Shown piece after piece: positions 1 to 10,934 of a stretch of DNA of 64,000 bases (its first letter is position 1; each line of letters starts with the position of its first letter). The translations under genes and the position numbers were made by a program. Source of the DNA: Astrocystis sublimbata (Eukaryota > Ascomycota > Sordariomycetes > Xylariales > Xylariaceae). The DNA lies in assembly GCA_022453515.1 (NCBI GenBank), contig JAJNNY010000040.1:276180-340179 (forward strand), written 5' to 3'. The notes under the pieces are model-generated. The model saw only the letters and a program-made list of their open reading frames with translations, was not told where the DNA came from and searched no databases.

Positions 1-925
1 CGCCTTTCCAGATTCAGATTCAGGATCGCCGGACGAATGATCTAGAGACCCAAGGCGCTTCCCGTAGGTGATTTGCGCAATGACGTCCAGGGCGTAGCAT
101 TGGAGCCAGTGGCTCATATCTACCGGCCCCTTCCCCTTCCCCTTCCCCCTTTCCTCTCTCTCTCCCTTGCTCCTCCCTTCTTCTCTGACCTCTCTACCCG
201 GAAAATCACCGCTAAGATTGTTGGTGCTCATCTCCCTAAGCCTTAACACCAGCAAATCAACGCAAGCATCGACATACGGCTCGTAGGACACGAGCGATGT
301 CATGCTGTACGTGCTCTGCAGCTGGCGGCGCGTGGCGGCGTGTCGCGGGATCGAGCGGTCGGCGAATAGGTTCGGGATCGCCTTCCCCGGAGGAGCCCAT
401 GCGGTGTACCACGATGACTTGGCGAACTTGCTCCCTGGCCCGTAGATGGCGTGCAGGGCTTGGTCGGATCCGTCCAGGCTGTAGCGGTACGGGCCGTAGC
501 GGATTATGGGGCCTGGGATTGTTTAGATTAGATTATATTAGGGATTGGGATGTGTTCATGTTTTCTTGTGCTGTAGTGGTAGGTTTGGTGTTGTGTAGGT
601 AGGTGTGGGAGTACATATGAAGGCTTAACAGCTTTGAGTGAGGCTTGAGTGAAGATGCCGCTGCTGCTTGAAAGGGGGGAGTTGTGAGATAGGGAAGGGA
701 AAATCATAACATGCCGTATCTCCGGTGTAGTTCTATGTTGCGCGCTTCCCAGTGGCCTCTTACTACGTGCCAGAGATACCACAAGTCGGTGAAGCGTGCG
801 AGGAAAGGGCCGGGTACGGAGCGTAAAGGTGTGAAAACGCGGGTGATGAGAAGATATGTGAGAGTTATGAAGGTTAGGATGTATGATATGGTGATTGGGA
901 TGTTGTAGTCTGTCATGGTGAGCAT
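1..925 (-). CDS. Cytochrome P450 (5' part, cut by the left edge)
   Basis: Membrane-anchored P450 monooxygenase of the fungal pisatin-demethylase/benzoate-hydroxylase-like type. The ATG at 925 starts MLTMTDYNI, followed by a hydrophobic anchor (about residues 11–30), the proline hinge (RSVPGPFLARFTDLWYLW) and HRRYG. The next exon (512 to 1) continues GPIIRYGPYRYSLDG, then SLVSYEPYVDACVDLL and HWLQCYALDVIAQITYGKRL, the usual order of N-terminal P450 motifs. The I-helix, ExxR and heme-Cys parts lie outside the window. The only in-frame join I find uses an intron from 714 to 513 with a GC donor (G|GCATGT) and an AG acceptor after a CTAAAC branch site; at 202 nt it is long. A basic Glu/Lys/Gly-rich insert (bases 121–185) is unusual for the family. 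Substrate unknown. Confidence 0.85.
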
Positions 926-2919
926 TTCGCTTATGTGATATTCGGATGGATTTCGGGATGGGTTTTGAGAAGGGTTGTAATTCCGTAGATGAAGCTATCT
1001 ATGTAAGATGCAATTTATAATGCAAATGGACTATATACGAGTGGTATTGTGCATATATGAATTGGGAAGAGCATGAATACTCTGCTGGTGAGAGTCTAGC
1101 AATCGTAGCACTTCTGGGCTGATATGGAGGGTGATTAAGTAATTACTTGGGTTGGTCTCTCGTCTAGTCTATACTAGATTTGAACATTTTTCCCTTTGAT
1201 CAGTATAGTATATATGTAAATGTGTATCCGATAACTGGTGTTCGCATTACTACCTAGGTACCTAATCGTTGCTCTTTACCAAAAACGAAGATTGTTCCAC
1301 CGGGGCTTTTTCTATGTCCCTTGTCACTGGCAAGGGACGGACATTGAGTACGAAGTTAGACGAATGCGATGTCTGCCTATCATCACAATCCCCACACCTC
1401 TTCTGCATCTGTGTTGGCTATCGCTGCACATTTTCACATTTCTACCTGCGGATCAAGAAGTACCCGACGCATAACATCGTCATCTGCTTGTAAAAATCGA
1501 GAGAAGCCTGATGTATTGCCCATTTTGGTCAACTATCTGTGTATGTCCGCGTGAATCACAGTTACAACAAACAGCATCACAGTTCTGTCCCGGTTTCAGT
1601 CGGACGATGGTTGTGCCGTACATCGAAAAGTTGCCACCCGAACCCACGTACTTCAAAGGCTCCTGGAGTGGTGCACATAAATCGCAAAAATTCTATTGTA
1701 AGGTTAATACAATTCTCAAGCCTTTGTAGATACCCCAGGTGTTCTGTAGCTTCTCATTAACGCTGATACGATTGTGGTAACTCATGCTCAACATTTACTT
1801 CTTATATATTCACACAAAATCACAGCATGCCATTCCGGGAGACGATGGTGTCTTGTTCAACCGGAGTGAATTTTTGTCCAAACAAGCTTCTGACACTGCG
1901 GGTGTGCAACCAGGATCACCGGAAAGTCCGGGGGTGACGGGTCCGGTACGACAGGGGGGTTGCGGAGATAAGGTATACAAATATAGGACCGGGGGAGCGT
2001 TTGGATATTTCCGGGCATCCTATAGAACGGTTTGACAGCTGCATAGGCCGCCCAGATAGGCAATTGTTGAACCAGGACCTTGGGAGTTCCCCCGGTTTCC
2101 GCTCATTTCCCCGAATGGAACCTTGAAAATGTATTGTTCGGCAGTAAGGCCAAGTTCGCCGGGACAGTTATGTATGTAGCATGGGGTTATTGTTTAGACA
2201 GTGTGTTTATGACGTCTATGAGGGCTGGAATCCTGTCGGATTCCCCTGAAGTGTGATGATGGATGGTATAGAGGTATGCGGATTTGCGATGGGAAGAGGC
2301 CGCTAGGTCGACTTTTCGCTTTGTTAGAAAGCAGTCCCATATATATAATGAGATATACAAACTACACCTTGAAGAGGCAGCCAGGGTACGACTAAAGGGT
2401 GTGCAGTCACGTAAGTATCCGAGTGCCGAACCACGGTACCGTTAAGGAGTACCTGCTGCACTGCGGTGCTTTTTTTAAAGAACCGACGTAGGAGCGGAGA
2501 TGTGAACATTTCCCTGATTTGGGCACCTTGCTCAAGTGTAACTACCGAACGTTTTGATTCGCTTTTCGTTGGCAATAATACGATAATACACCATGATAAG
2601 GCGTCGTTTTCTGCTGTAATCTGCTGTAATCTGCTGTAATCTGCTGTAATCTGCTGTAATCTGCTGTGATCTGCTGTGATCTGCTGTGATCTGCTGTGAC
2701 TTGCTGTATATACCTAGATAATTACCTATCAGGTAGGTATATAGCTTACTTCGGCTGGCTTGGTGAGAGCCACCTTTTCTCTTACACACTCTACAGAATA
2801 CAGTCAATTCTGCCTTCGTTTGTAGCGCCTTTGACCCTGCAAGAAATATGCAGTCTTGCTTTGGCTTCTGCTACCTCCATCGGCTTTGAATCGGGCAACT
2901 AGAAGCCTCAATTCCAATA
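926..2919. other. Intergenic region, no gene seen
   Basis: About 2 kb between the P450 start and the 3' end of the ankyrin–S8 gene. Only short chance reading frames without recognisable domains are present. It holds a TACCTAGGTACCTA palindromic motif at 1251–1264 and the 10-bp minisatellite listed separately. The P450 promoter must lie just above 925. Confidence 0.6.
2611..2710. repeat. 10-bp minisatellite, ten copies
   Basis: Five exact copies of CTGCTGTAAT (2611–2660), three of CTGCTGTGAT (2661–2690), then CTGCTGTGAC and TTGCTGTATA. The array lies about 210 bp beyond the stop codon of the ankyrin–S8 gene. The ordered variant blocks suggest growth by local duplication. Confidence 0.97.
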
Positions 2920-5822
2920 TCATCGAACGTCATGGCACAGCTTCCTCACCAAGTCACGCAGCTCCTCCATCATCTTGACCCTGTCTTCCTGCCTGCCATT
3001 ACTCTTCTTGGCTAGATCCATGATGTTTTTCGTTGCCGATTCAAACCTGTTCCACACCTCGAGGTACTTATCTTCCGCCTTGTTGATCCCGATATTGTCG
3101 AAAGCCTGTTTCATGTTGTGTCTAGATTGCAGAGCAGCGACGAACTCGGTGAACTCTTTCGCGGCCGAAGTCCCGCCCTCCTGCGTCGCCTTGGTGTAGT
3201 ACTCCCTCATCACCGCGGCGCAATACATGATGAGAGACGCTAGTCCGGCAGCCAGAGCCGTGCTAATTGATGATCCGTCGTGAGCCTTTGGCAACACGGA
3301 CTCCCGGGGATCGGAGTCCTCAAACACCTGCATTCCAGGCAGGAAGTAGTCTATCTTTTCCTTATCCTCAATGTCAGGAGCCGACTGGCCATATCGGAGC
3401 GCGGCACCGATGCGGAACATGGATGTCGGTGCGCTCTTGTACGGCAAGGTGTCCTTGGCGTTCGTCCCATATTCATCGCTTGCTGAGCAGAATATCAGTA
3501 TGTTGTTCTTCACTGCCTCGTCGATGGCCTTCTCGAGCTGGCGGATTGCGTCGCTATGTTCCCTCGTGCTCTTGCCGTCCACGGTCCATGATATCGAGAT
3601 GACCTGCACTTGTCGTCTAATGGCACCCATGATGGCCTTTGCCGCGCTTTCGGCAAATATGGTGCGGTGGCCGTCCCTCAGTCGTTTATTGTGTACTCTG
3701 AAAACCTCGAGTGAGACCCAGGGGTTGACGCGGGCAATCATGTTGGCCATGATTGTGCCGTGGCCATCGGACCGATGCCAAGGCATCTCGGAGCCACCGA
3801 TCCGTGGGTAGTAGCTTAGACCCACGGCCGTGACAATGTTGTTATAGGTATGGAGTCGAGTGTAGTCGATGCCGTCGTCTATCAAAGCTACCTAGTTGTG
3901 CGCCAGCATAGGCGACTTGTTGTCAGTGATGTTACAAGACCCAATAGAGGGGCTGATCCACGATCAGGCTTCGCGCGTACTTTTATTCTGCTAGGCTGCA
4001 TGTTGATCTTCATATCGTTGAGCACCCCGTGTATGAGCACCAATGAGCTTCTGAACTTGTCCATTGTCTCGAGCCATTTGTGCTGTTGATTCGCTCTGGA
4101 CTCGGTGTGGGCTGCGCCGCTGGTTACATCGCCCTGTTGTTCGTTGGCGGTCTGGTGAGCGGCCAGGCCTTTTAACCTCAAGATGACCTTCACGTCTTCC
4201 TTCTTCAGGCTAGTTCGAGAAGTTATATCGTTGATGAACAAGTCAATCATCTTGTGCATCTTTGCAATACTCTCGAGACCCTGTAGAAAGTAAGCCTTGC
4301 ACAGACATTTGCGACAGTATGCCACCAACGAGGCTGTGTCAGGGGAAACATACCGGCGCTGCATGAAGTCTGATCTTTCTCAGTTGCGTCAGCCTGGGAA
4401 TACCAGCGTCACTTCCCCAACCTCTCAGCACGGTCTGGTTCCCGCTCCAGTACAGGTTTACCTGCTCGACATGTGGCGCGGCGAAAGCGATGACGTCCGG
4501 GCTCAGATCGGGCTTGCGCCAGTCCCTGGTAGAAAGGCAAGCGTGAGTACCTAGCATAATGGCGACATGGTTTGGGCGATGCTCACTTACCATGTCTCGA
4601 CAAGTATCGCCCGACGTTTTTGATGACTCGATTCAGCTGAGACTCCGTTTTGTGATGGGGCAGGCTCTCGATCCCGAGACTGAAACGATTCTCGGCCCTG
4701 CAATGCAAGCTCAATGGCGGAATCTGTATGTGAGGGCTCTTTCAAGTCGTCAACCTGCAAAGAGAGAATGCGTGTCACGCCGTAGGAGGCCAGCTTGTCG
4801 AACACCCTGACCAGGTCGGCGCGGCCCAGCTTGGGATTTTCCAGCGCGTGTGCTCCGTAACTCTTGACCTCGGGCTTTTTTAGGCTTGTACTGTCTTGGT
4901 CAAGATCTAGGCTAGGGATGCAGACGTAGGATTGGGTGCCCATGAAGCCGCCTGTTGACATGCGGTCTATCAGCGTGACGATGTCGTTGGCCCGACTGTG
5001 GCCCGAGGCATCGAAGTAGAGGTTTTGGACTGGTTGCAGTCAGTTAGGGGGGTCTAATTAGTTATCCACCCGACATACTGAAACCTAGGTCTTGGGATGC
5101 AGCTTTTTCACAGCAAGCACAACGCAGGAGAATAAGGACAGCATGAATGATACCGTGAACATACCGGAAGCATCTTTGCCAAAAATTAGATTTCGAGCGT
5201 CCATGTCGGGCCGAGAGCGAATGTAGTACAGGGTGAGATACTCCTGAATCTCGTTGTAGGCAGCGTGTGGGTTGGGCTTGGCCGCGCCGATGGTTGCTGT
5301 CTTTCCCGAGGTTGACGTGGGTGGTTTCAAGTCGTCACTTGCTGTTTTGGTGCCACTGACTACTTGCTTTTGTTGAATAGGCAGCGAGGGCATCCTCTTA
5401 AAATCGCCCTGGCGCATGTCTATGGCTGATGGACCAAACGACAAGCGCCGTGAACCAGGGCCTTCGAGACCGCCTTTGGTCTTGTTTTTGCTGAGCTGCA
5501 AGTCGTGACCATCAATGACTTCTCTCGATTTCATCACAAAGTGATGGCCATCATTCAAGTCTTTCCACGTTGCCGAGCTCTCTCTGGGGCTCTCGATGTC
5601 CTTGAGGGGCGGCTGATGTTTGGATGCGGCCGACGAAGTTGCATGTTTCAAGTCCGTGATGCTGACTACGGTGCTTTCCCTTTTCCTATGCTTTCTTGCC
5701 TCACACTGGCGTCGAGTGCGTTGTCCATACAGAAGCGGTGACTCGTCTTTCGTGTTGAAAGCTTTATCCCCCTTCATGAACTCGTCACCCTTGTACACCA
5801 TCTTTTTGAAAATTTCGATGTA

Positions 5823-5865
5823 ACGTCGGTCCCCTATCAACCGGCCACCCCGGTCACCCGGCCAC
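5823..5865 (+). repeat. Left terminal inverted repeat (43 bp)
   Basis: Begins ACGTCGGTCCCC just inside the TA duplicate and matches the reverse complement of 7640–7682 base for base. It is GC-rich with several CCGG/GGCC units, in contrast to the AT-rich interior. Confidence 0.95.
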
Positions 5866-5973
5866 CCACTTTTACTCACACCGCTACTTATACTCCTTGT
5901 TTCTCACAATCGTCAAACATGCAATTATTTTTTGTTTTTTTTAAAAATTTACACACTTATTTATAAACTTTCT

Positions 5974-7617
5974 ATGCCTCGGTATACCGAAGAAGATGTT
6001 GATTCTATTATTGTAGCAGTTATAGCGGGCTATAGCGTCCGTAAGGCTTCCTTCGAATAGGGGGTTCTAAAAGCTACGCTTTAAAACCGTATCAACGGTA
6101 TCCCGGCCAAAAAAGAAGCTTAAAATTACCGTTTAAAGGTTTTTTTAGAGACTAAGGAGCGATTAGCCCAATAGGTACTTCTCTAGTCCGATTTAGGGCT
6201 TCCTTTAACCTATATAGAACTAAGGGAATTTACTAGCTACGTTTTTAACGCCCAAGGGCTTAACGTATTATTCGGAAAGTACTAGGTTTTCTGTTTTTTA
6301 GTAAGAAACCTATCAATTTAAGTCTATAGAAGCAGGTCTATCGATTCTCGGCGTTTAAATAAGGCAATTACTAATATTATCCAAAAATAGTTCTAGCGTT
6401 TAATAATCCTAGCTATTAAGGCTATTAAATCGGAAAACAGATATAATATGGACGAAATCGGCGTAATAGAAGGGATAGGGAAGAATAGCTTAGTCCTTAG
6501 GAGGGCCTAGAAAGCCTTTATTTAGCAAAAAACGCCTGGGGGGAGGACCTGGTTATCTATTATTAAGTATATTTCTATTACTAGAACTTTTCTGCCTCCT
6601 TTAGTAATTTTTAAAAGCAGTTTATTACAATAATAATAGTATCCTTTAGATCTTAAGCCATTTAAAGGTTAGAAATAGGATTACTAGAAAAAAAGATAGA
6701 CAAACGATTTTATTAGGCTAGAATAGGTCCAAAAGGTCTTTATCCCGTTAACCCAACCAGACGACCCTTCTAAAGCCAGGCTCCTAATTTTTAATGGCCA
6801 TAGAAGCCATACAACAATAGATTTAATATAGGAGTATTTCCAAAATAACATCCAACTATTATATTTGCCTCCTTATGCCTCCCATATCCTTTAACCTTTT
6901 AACGTTACAATATTTTCCCCTCTAAAAACCGCCTATCGTAAATATCTCGGGTATACTACCTATTTATACGATTCTTCTATTATCGGCAAGCAAAATTTCC
7001 TCGAATACTATCGCAAAGCCTATTTAAATACTTTAATAACGTTAAATATCACAGCTAGTTAAAAAACTACTAAATTATGGCCGGTTTTATTAAAGCATCT
7101 ATTATTAAGCTTTTTGTTTTTAAAAAAGCATCTCTAAAAAGCCCTAACAACTCTAAAGAACATCCAAACCAACAGCTAAGTCAATAATCTACTAGAATTA
7201 ACAGATTCAGAGGCTTTAAAAGTTATATAGTCTATTCCTCGGTATTCCTAGGACCTCCGTTAGTAATTAAATATATATACTACTACTATAATAGGATCTA
7301 CTACCTAACGGCTGTTATTTTTAAAGGTTAAAAAAGCTTTTATTAAAAAAGACACTTAGTTAGCTTTTAAACGCCGCGAAAAAAAAGCCTAGAAAGCTAA
7401 ATTTAAAGCTGCAATTCCTTGGAAGCGGAAGAAGGTGGAATTAAGCCTTTAATCCAAGTTTGCTAATATTAAAGACATCCGGCGGGCGCAAATTGCCGCT
7501 GGCGATATTAAGAGTGATCCTAGTGAATCTAGCAGGTCTGATTTACCTAGTAAAGCCGAAGAATGTATTATAGTTATTGCAGATAATTCTGAAAGTGAGA
7601 ATAAAGATAGTGGGTGA
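5974..7617 (+). pseudogene. Decayed pogo/Fot1-family transposase
   Basis: Read from the ATG at 5974 to the TGA at 7615–7617, this is a single frame of 547 codons with more than twenty in-frame stops and no frameshift, so the decay is by substitutions only. Recognisable parts, in order: an N-terminal helix-turn-helix region (MPRYTEEDVDSIIVAVIAG), a CENP-B/Tc5-like HTH (ETKERLAQ), the first catalytic Asp region (NMDEIGVIEG, about 6447), the second (FNGHRSH, 6789–6810, where family members have DGHGSH) and the third (stop-PFNVTIFSPLKTAYRKYL, about 6890, where they have QPLD). Both later catalytic Asp codons read as Asn, a G-to-A change as expected from RIP. Length matches Fot1/pogo transposases. 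It cannot make active enzyme. Confidence 0.9.
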
Positions 7618-7639
7618 TGGTGATGATAGGTGGGATTGA

Positions 7640-7682
7640 GTGGCCGGGTGACCGGGGTGGCCGGTTGATAGGGGACCGACGT
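7640..7682 (-). repeat. Right terminal inverted repeat (43 bp)
   Basis: Perfect inverted copy of 5823–5865, ending GGGGACCGACGT immediately before the TA duplicate. No mismatch is present although it contains several CpA sites, the usual RIP target. Confidence 0.95.
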
Positions 7683-8479
7683 TACATGTCATCCCTATTC
7701 TGGCATTGCTGAAAGTTGGCAGCGTAGTGGATAGGTGTGTTGCCATCATTGTCTTGTGCGGCTATTGTCTTCCCATTCGCCACAGGCACGAGCTCCGAAG
7801 CTCGTTTCGTAACCATCTTGATGGTCTCCTTCAGTTTGGACCTTTCTGTGCCGTTGTTACGCTTCGGCCAGGCGAAAATGTGGTGCAGGGCATTCTTGCC
7901 ATCTTTGTCCTGGGCTTCAAGGAGATCCGGAAGACGCTCTGGACAGGCGGCTTTGATTTGATCAACAAACTCATAGCTGTTACCCAATATTATGGCCACC
8001 CAGATTGGTACTTCACTCCTCTTCTTGTCTTTCTCGGTCTCAGCTGAACCGGGAGTCTTGAAGAATTCAGTCAGCAAGTCGCGGATGACAGGCCTGATGA
8101 TCCTCTCGGGGATCTTGTCGTATTGATCGGATTTGTAGTTCCTTGCCATGATGTGAAGGGTAGTTGCCCTTGTCGGCTCATTGCTTCTCCCGGTAATAAT
8201 TTCTCTTTTCTTGTACTCCTCGAGAAGGGCCACTTTCGATGGCGATGGCCCATACTCCCCACCCCCCCATTTGCGCTGCTCCGTTTCAAGAAGATTCATG
8301 ACATTTTTGACCTTGTGCTCCAGCTCCTGTCCTAGCCATTCTGCTTCGCCGTCTTGAACTTGGGTATGGTCAGCATTGCTTTCTGTATCCCCCTCGCTGT
8401 CATCGTCATCGTCCTCGGAAGGGCTGTAATAGTCGTCTCCAACGCCCATTTCAGTGCTGTTCTCGATTGGACTAGACAT

Positions 8480-9184
8480 GGCTTTGACTATGCTCAACTA
8501 GACCAAAGGGTGGAATACCGGGTAAGTGTCGATGGCGACCAGTTATCAAACGATGGATTGGTGAACGAGTGATTTAGGCCAACGCCAAGCTGCGATGGGT
8601 AGGAATGCGAAACGTCTCAATGATTATAGGTGTAGGGAAATATACAGAGAAGAAATCCAAGACAGTTACAATACCACGATACTCGTCCAAGCGCGAAAGT
8701 GATGAGGCTCTCCGTGTTTGATCAATCGAGTGGGAGCATGGGAGCACCGCATTGTCTTTCTGTCTGGTGACTGGCTAGAGATGATCTGCGCCTCCGAAGA
8801 GGATGGGGAATATTAGTAAGATGCGATAGGAAGGTCGTTACGACCTACCGCAGAGTAGTGGATGTGGGTGGAGTTGATGTCCTTTCGAATGCAACGTGAC
8901 GTGACGACCCCCCTGCCACCCGAGGCGCCCCGCAGAATAAATACTTAGTAGTACTCTTGCTAAGCAAGTGATTTACATGTTGCAAAAAGTGCAAAATATC
9001 AAATACAAGTTTGAAACCTTCATATATGAATCCCACCGAGAACACTCTCCTTCTACCTTGAACTAGGAACTAGTACATATACCCTATTAGTGGCGGTTCG
9101 TAGGATATTCCGTACCGGGCCGCTAGCGAACCGTGACATCTTCCATAGTGTAGAAGATGAGCAGAAGCAATTCTGAATAGGAAA
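8480..9184. other. Intergenic region, promoter side of the ankyrin–S8 gene
   Basis: About 700 bp between two minus-strand genes. No convincing reading frame or repeat. It should hold the promoter of the ankyrin–S8 gene (just above 8479) and the 3' UTR of the 9185–10215 gene. Confidence 0.6.
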
Positions 9185-10215
9185 TCAAGAAATCTCTTCG
9201 GACATATCCGCTTTGGAAGTCTTGATGGCGTTGCCAAAGGCGTGATAGAAAGTGCAATCCCACAGGCTAGCCAAGGGCGCTTCGTCAAGGTTCCATCTGT
9301 CGATTTCTACCTGAAGGGTGTTGTAGGGGGTATATTCTGGATCGAATACGACAGGGTCATCTGCTGGTCGAGTGGAAAGGAGGGATCCAACCCAGCCTGC
9401 GAAGCTGGGCGTAGCCTCGATGGTTGGGAGCAATTGGAACTCCTGGTCTGTCTCCCGGGTAAGGAGGATACAGACACGCATCTGTCTCGCAATCCCCTTT
9501 GGCTGTAAGGTGTTCTCTTTCAAGGACCAGGACACCTGAAAGTGGTTGCCCCAGTCGTCAGGTGGCTGGTTGCCAGTGACCTCGGCAGCATAAGTCTCCG
9601 TCTTCTCAATACTTTTTTCGTATTTGACACCGGCCTGAGCATTCACGACAGAGCCACTAGATACCCCTCCCGATACATTCCTTGTGTCCGTTACCTGAGC
9701 ACTGGTCTCCATCATGATGTGCGTCGCGAAAGGGGCCATTTTTTGGACCAGGGGTCCAGCTCCCGCAATGCCGTCCTTGCTCCGGAACTCGAAGTGAATA
9801 TCTGCCGCCTTGATGCGCACAGATCGATATGAGAAGAAGGAGAAGTCATAGACTAGAAGCGTCGCGCGTGTGCCTGCGGTCTGGTTGAGCGTGCCGTGGA
9901 TGATTGCTTTGGCATCGCAGCCGACAAAGAACGCGGGGCGCTTCTTGGGCCCGGAACTGTATCCCGTCACGGTTTCGCGTTGCTTTTGTCCGGGGATGTT
10001 GCGGGTTCGGAAGTCTTCGTTACCCATTTTGTCAGCTTCTTGGTTCACAGAAGAGCGAAAACAACATTTCCGAACGCAACGAAATCAGCCAAGTAACTAC
10101 CTCCTTCCTGCCCAACTCGTTCCAGATCAAGCTGAAAATGGGTGGCGCTTGGCGAAGCCTCCATAGCGTATATTTCGTCATCGTCACTGCTAATCCAGAA
10201 ATCGGACTCGTCCAT
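9185..10215 (-). CDS. Protein of unknown function between two NLR-like genes
   Basis: Two exons: 10215–10101 (ATG, MDESDFWISSDDDEIYAMEA) and 10038–9185. The joining intron 10100–10039 (GTAGTT…CAAG) keeps frame and gives 322 residues; its acceptor is the least certain part. There is no signal peptide or membrane span, so it is probably cytoplasmic. The core (about residues 60–250) is rich in alternating hydrophobic/polar segments (RATLLVYDFSFFSYRSVRI; HFQVSWSLKENTL; RQMRVCILLTRE), suggesting a beta-sandwich, with a Ser/Gly/Val-rich linker (NVSGGVSSGSVVNAQAGV). I do not recognise the family. It lies between the ankyrin–S8 gene (same strand) and the NLR at 10935 (opposite strand, divergent), so a partner or target role is possible but unproven. 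Confidence 0.75.
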
Positions 10216-10934
10216 GATGCTTATGCCTCCCGTGCTTGCTCAAGAGATGCGATGGGAACGGAACAATCCCCGCCAGGGAGCCATCTAGCTAAGTACTTAG
10301 GCACCTAGGCATCTCCGGAACATACCTGTTCTCTTGTCATATCCAGTTTCAGCGAACGAGGCGCCATGCAAAATAGATGGGATAATTTCAAGTACCCTTA
10401 CACTTGCATATTATACAAGTCGCACATAAGTTCAACTATCAAAATACTTATATAGTAAAGTATTATCAAAGTAATCATTTAGTTTCCCTTTGAATGTTAT
10501 AACTTATTTTGTTAATAATACTTAATTATATCTATTTTTTACATAGTTTATCTATCACATAATAGTTATTTTAAAATTGAGAGAATGTTTACTGTAATAT
10601 TTGCTAGCTTGAAAGGTACTTAAGTACTTACTTGGTATACAAGACCGTCTCATCTATTTTGCGTGGCGGATCGAGTGGACTGGGTGGGGGCGTTGCATGC
10701 CCGATTCAAGGTAATGACAGGGCTCCGCAGAATTGGTTGACTTGGTTGGCCTGCCTGTGCAAGGTGCCGCACTATTGTATGCATGCTGACACTCGAACCA
10801 TCGAAGGATGTAACAGTACGACAGAGGTAATCAGAAATGCCCCTCACACGAATAGCCGCCGCAATACCAGGACGAGCTTGCAATTCAACACTGTCGAAGA
10901 GCATATAGTCGCAACACAACTTACTCCCACTATC
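10216..10934. other. AT-rich divergent promoter region
   Basis: Lies between the starts of two divergent genes. The part at about 10380–10620 is markedly AT-rich (runs such as TTATTTTGTTAATAATACTT) without any element signature. Multiple AAGTACTT-type words occur at its edges (10291, 10616–10628). A short Asp/Ser-repeat segment directly after the ATG at 10935 belongs to the NLR gene. Confidence 0.6.

Larger units (their letters stand above)
5821..7684 (+). mobile_element. pogo/Fot1-type (Tc1/mariner superfamily) DNA transposon, RIP-decayed
   Basis: A 1.86-kb insertion inside the ankyrin–S8 gene, bounded by TA dinucleotides (5821–5822 and 7683–7684), the target duplication of Tc1/mariner elements, with perfect 43-bp terminal inverted repeats. 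It contains one transposase frame (5974–7617) full of stops. Removing the element together with one TA restores the host frame exactly (ATG TAC ATC), which fixes both ends to the base. The interior is AT-rich, unlike the host gene around it. Confidence 0.95.
2920..8479 (-). pseudogene. Ankyrin–subtilisin (peptidase S8) NLR-like protein, interrupted by a transposon
   Basis: Fungal NLR-like architecture ending in a subtilisin-type protease. The start is the ATG at 8479 (MSSPIENSTE), followed by an acidic stretch. Exons: 8479–7683 resuming at 5820–5165, then 5029–4591, 4525–4354, 4280–3936 and 3891–2920; all four introns are GT–AG and keep frame, giving 1126 residues if the insertion is ignored. 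Residues 100–270 carry ankyrin-like units (DKDGKNALHHIF, DNDGNTPIHYAA). The middle (about 560–690) holds the conserved block GVTRILSLQVDDLKEPSHTD … DWRKPDLSPDVI … VNLYWSGN that precedes S8 in this family. In the S8 domain the triad is visible: Asp808 (ALIDDGID), His847 (DGHGTIMA), Ser1011 (DGSSISTAL); the usual oxyanion Asn looks like Asp (SASDEYG). The transposon enters codon 266 (TAC) and makes an immediate TAA, so only a 265-residue N-terminal piece should be made. Probably an intracellular self/non-self or immune-type protease; this role is inferred. Confidence 0.85.

Noticed and set aside
3371..3811. Plus-strand frame opposite the S8 domain
   Set aside because: Shadow of the protease exon, which has the catalytic motifs and consistent intron phases.
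3892..3935. In-frame TAG directly before the S8 domain, first taken as a nonsense mutation
   Set aside because: A 44-nt GT–AG intron with a CTGAC branch removes it and joins LLGL to VALIDDGID in phase.
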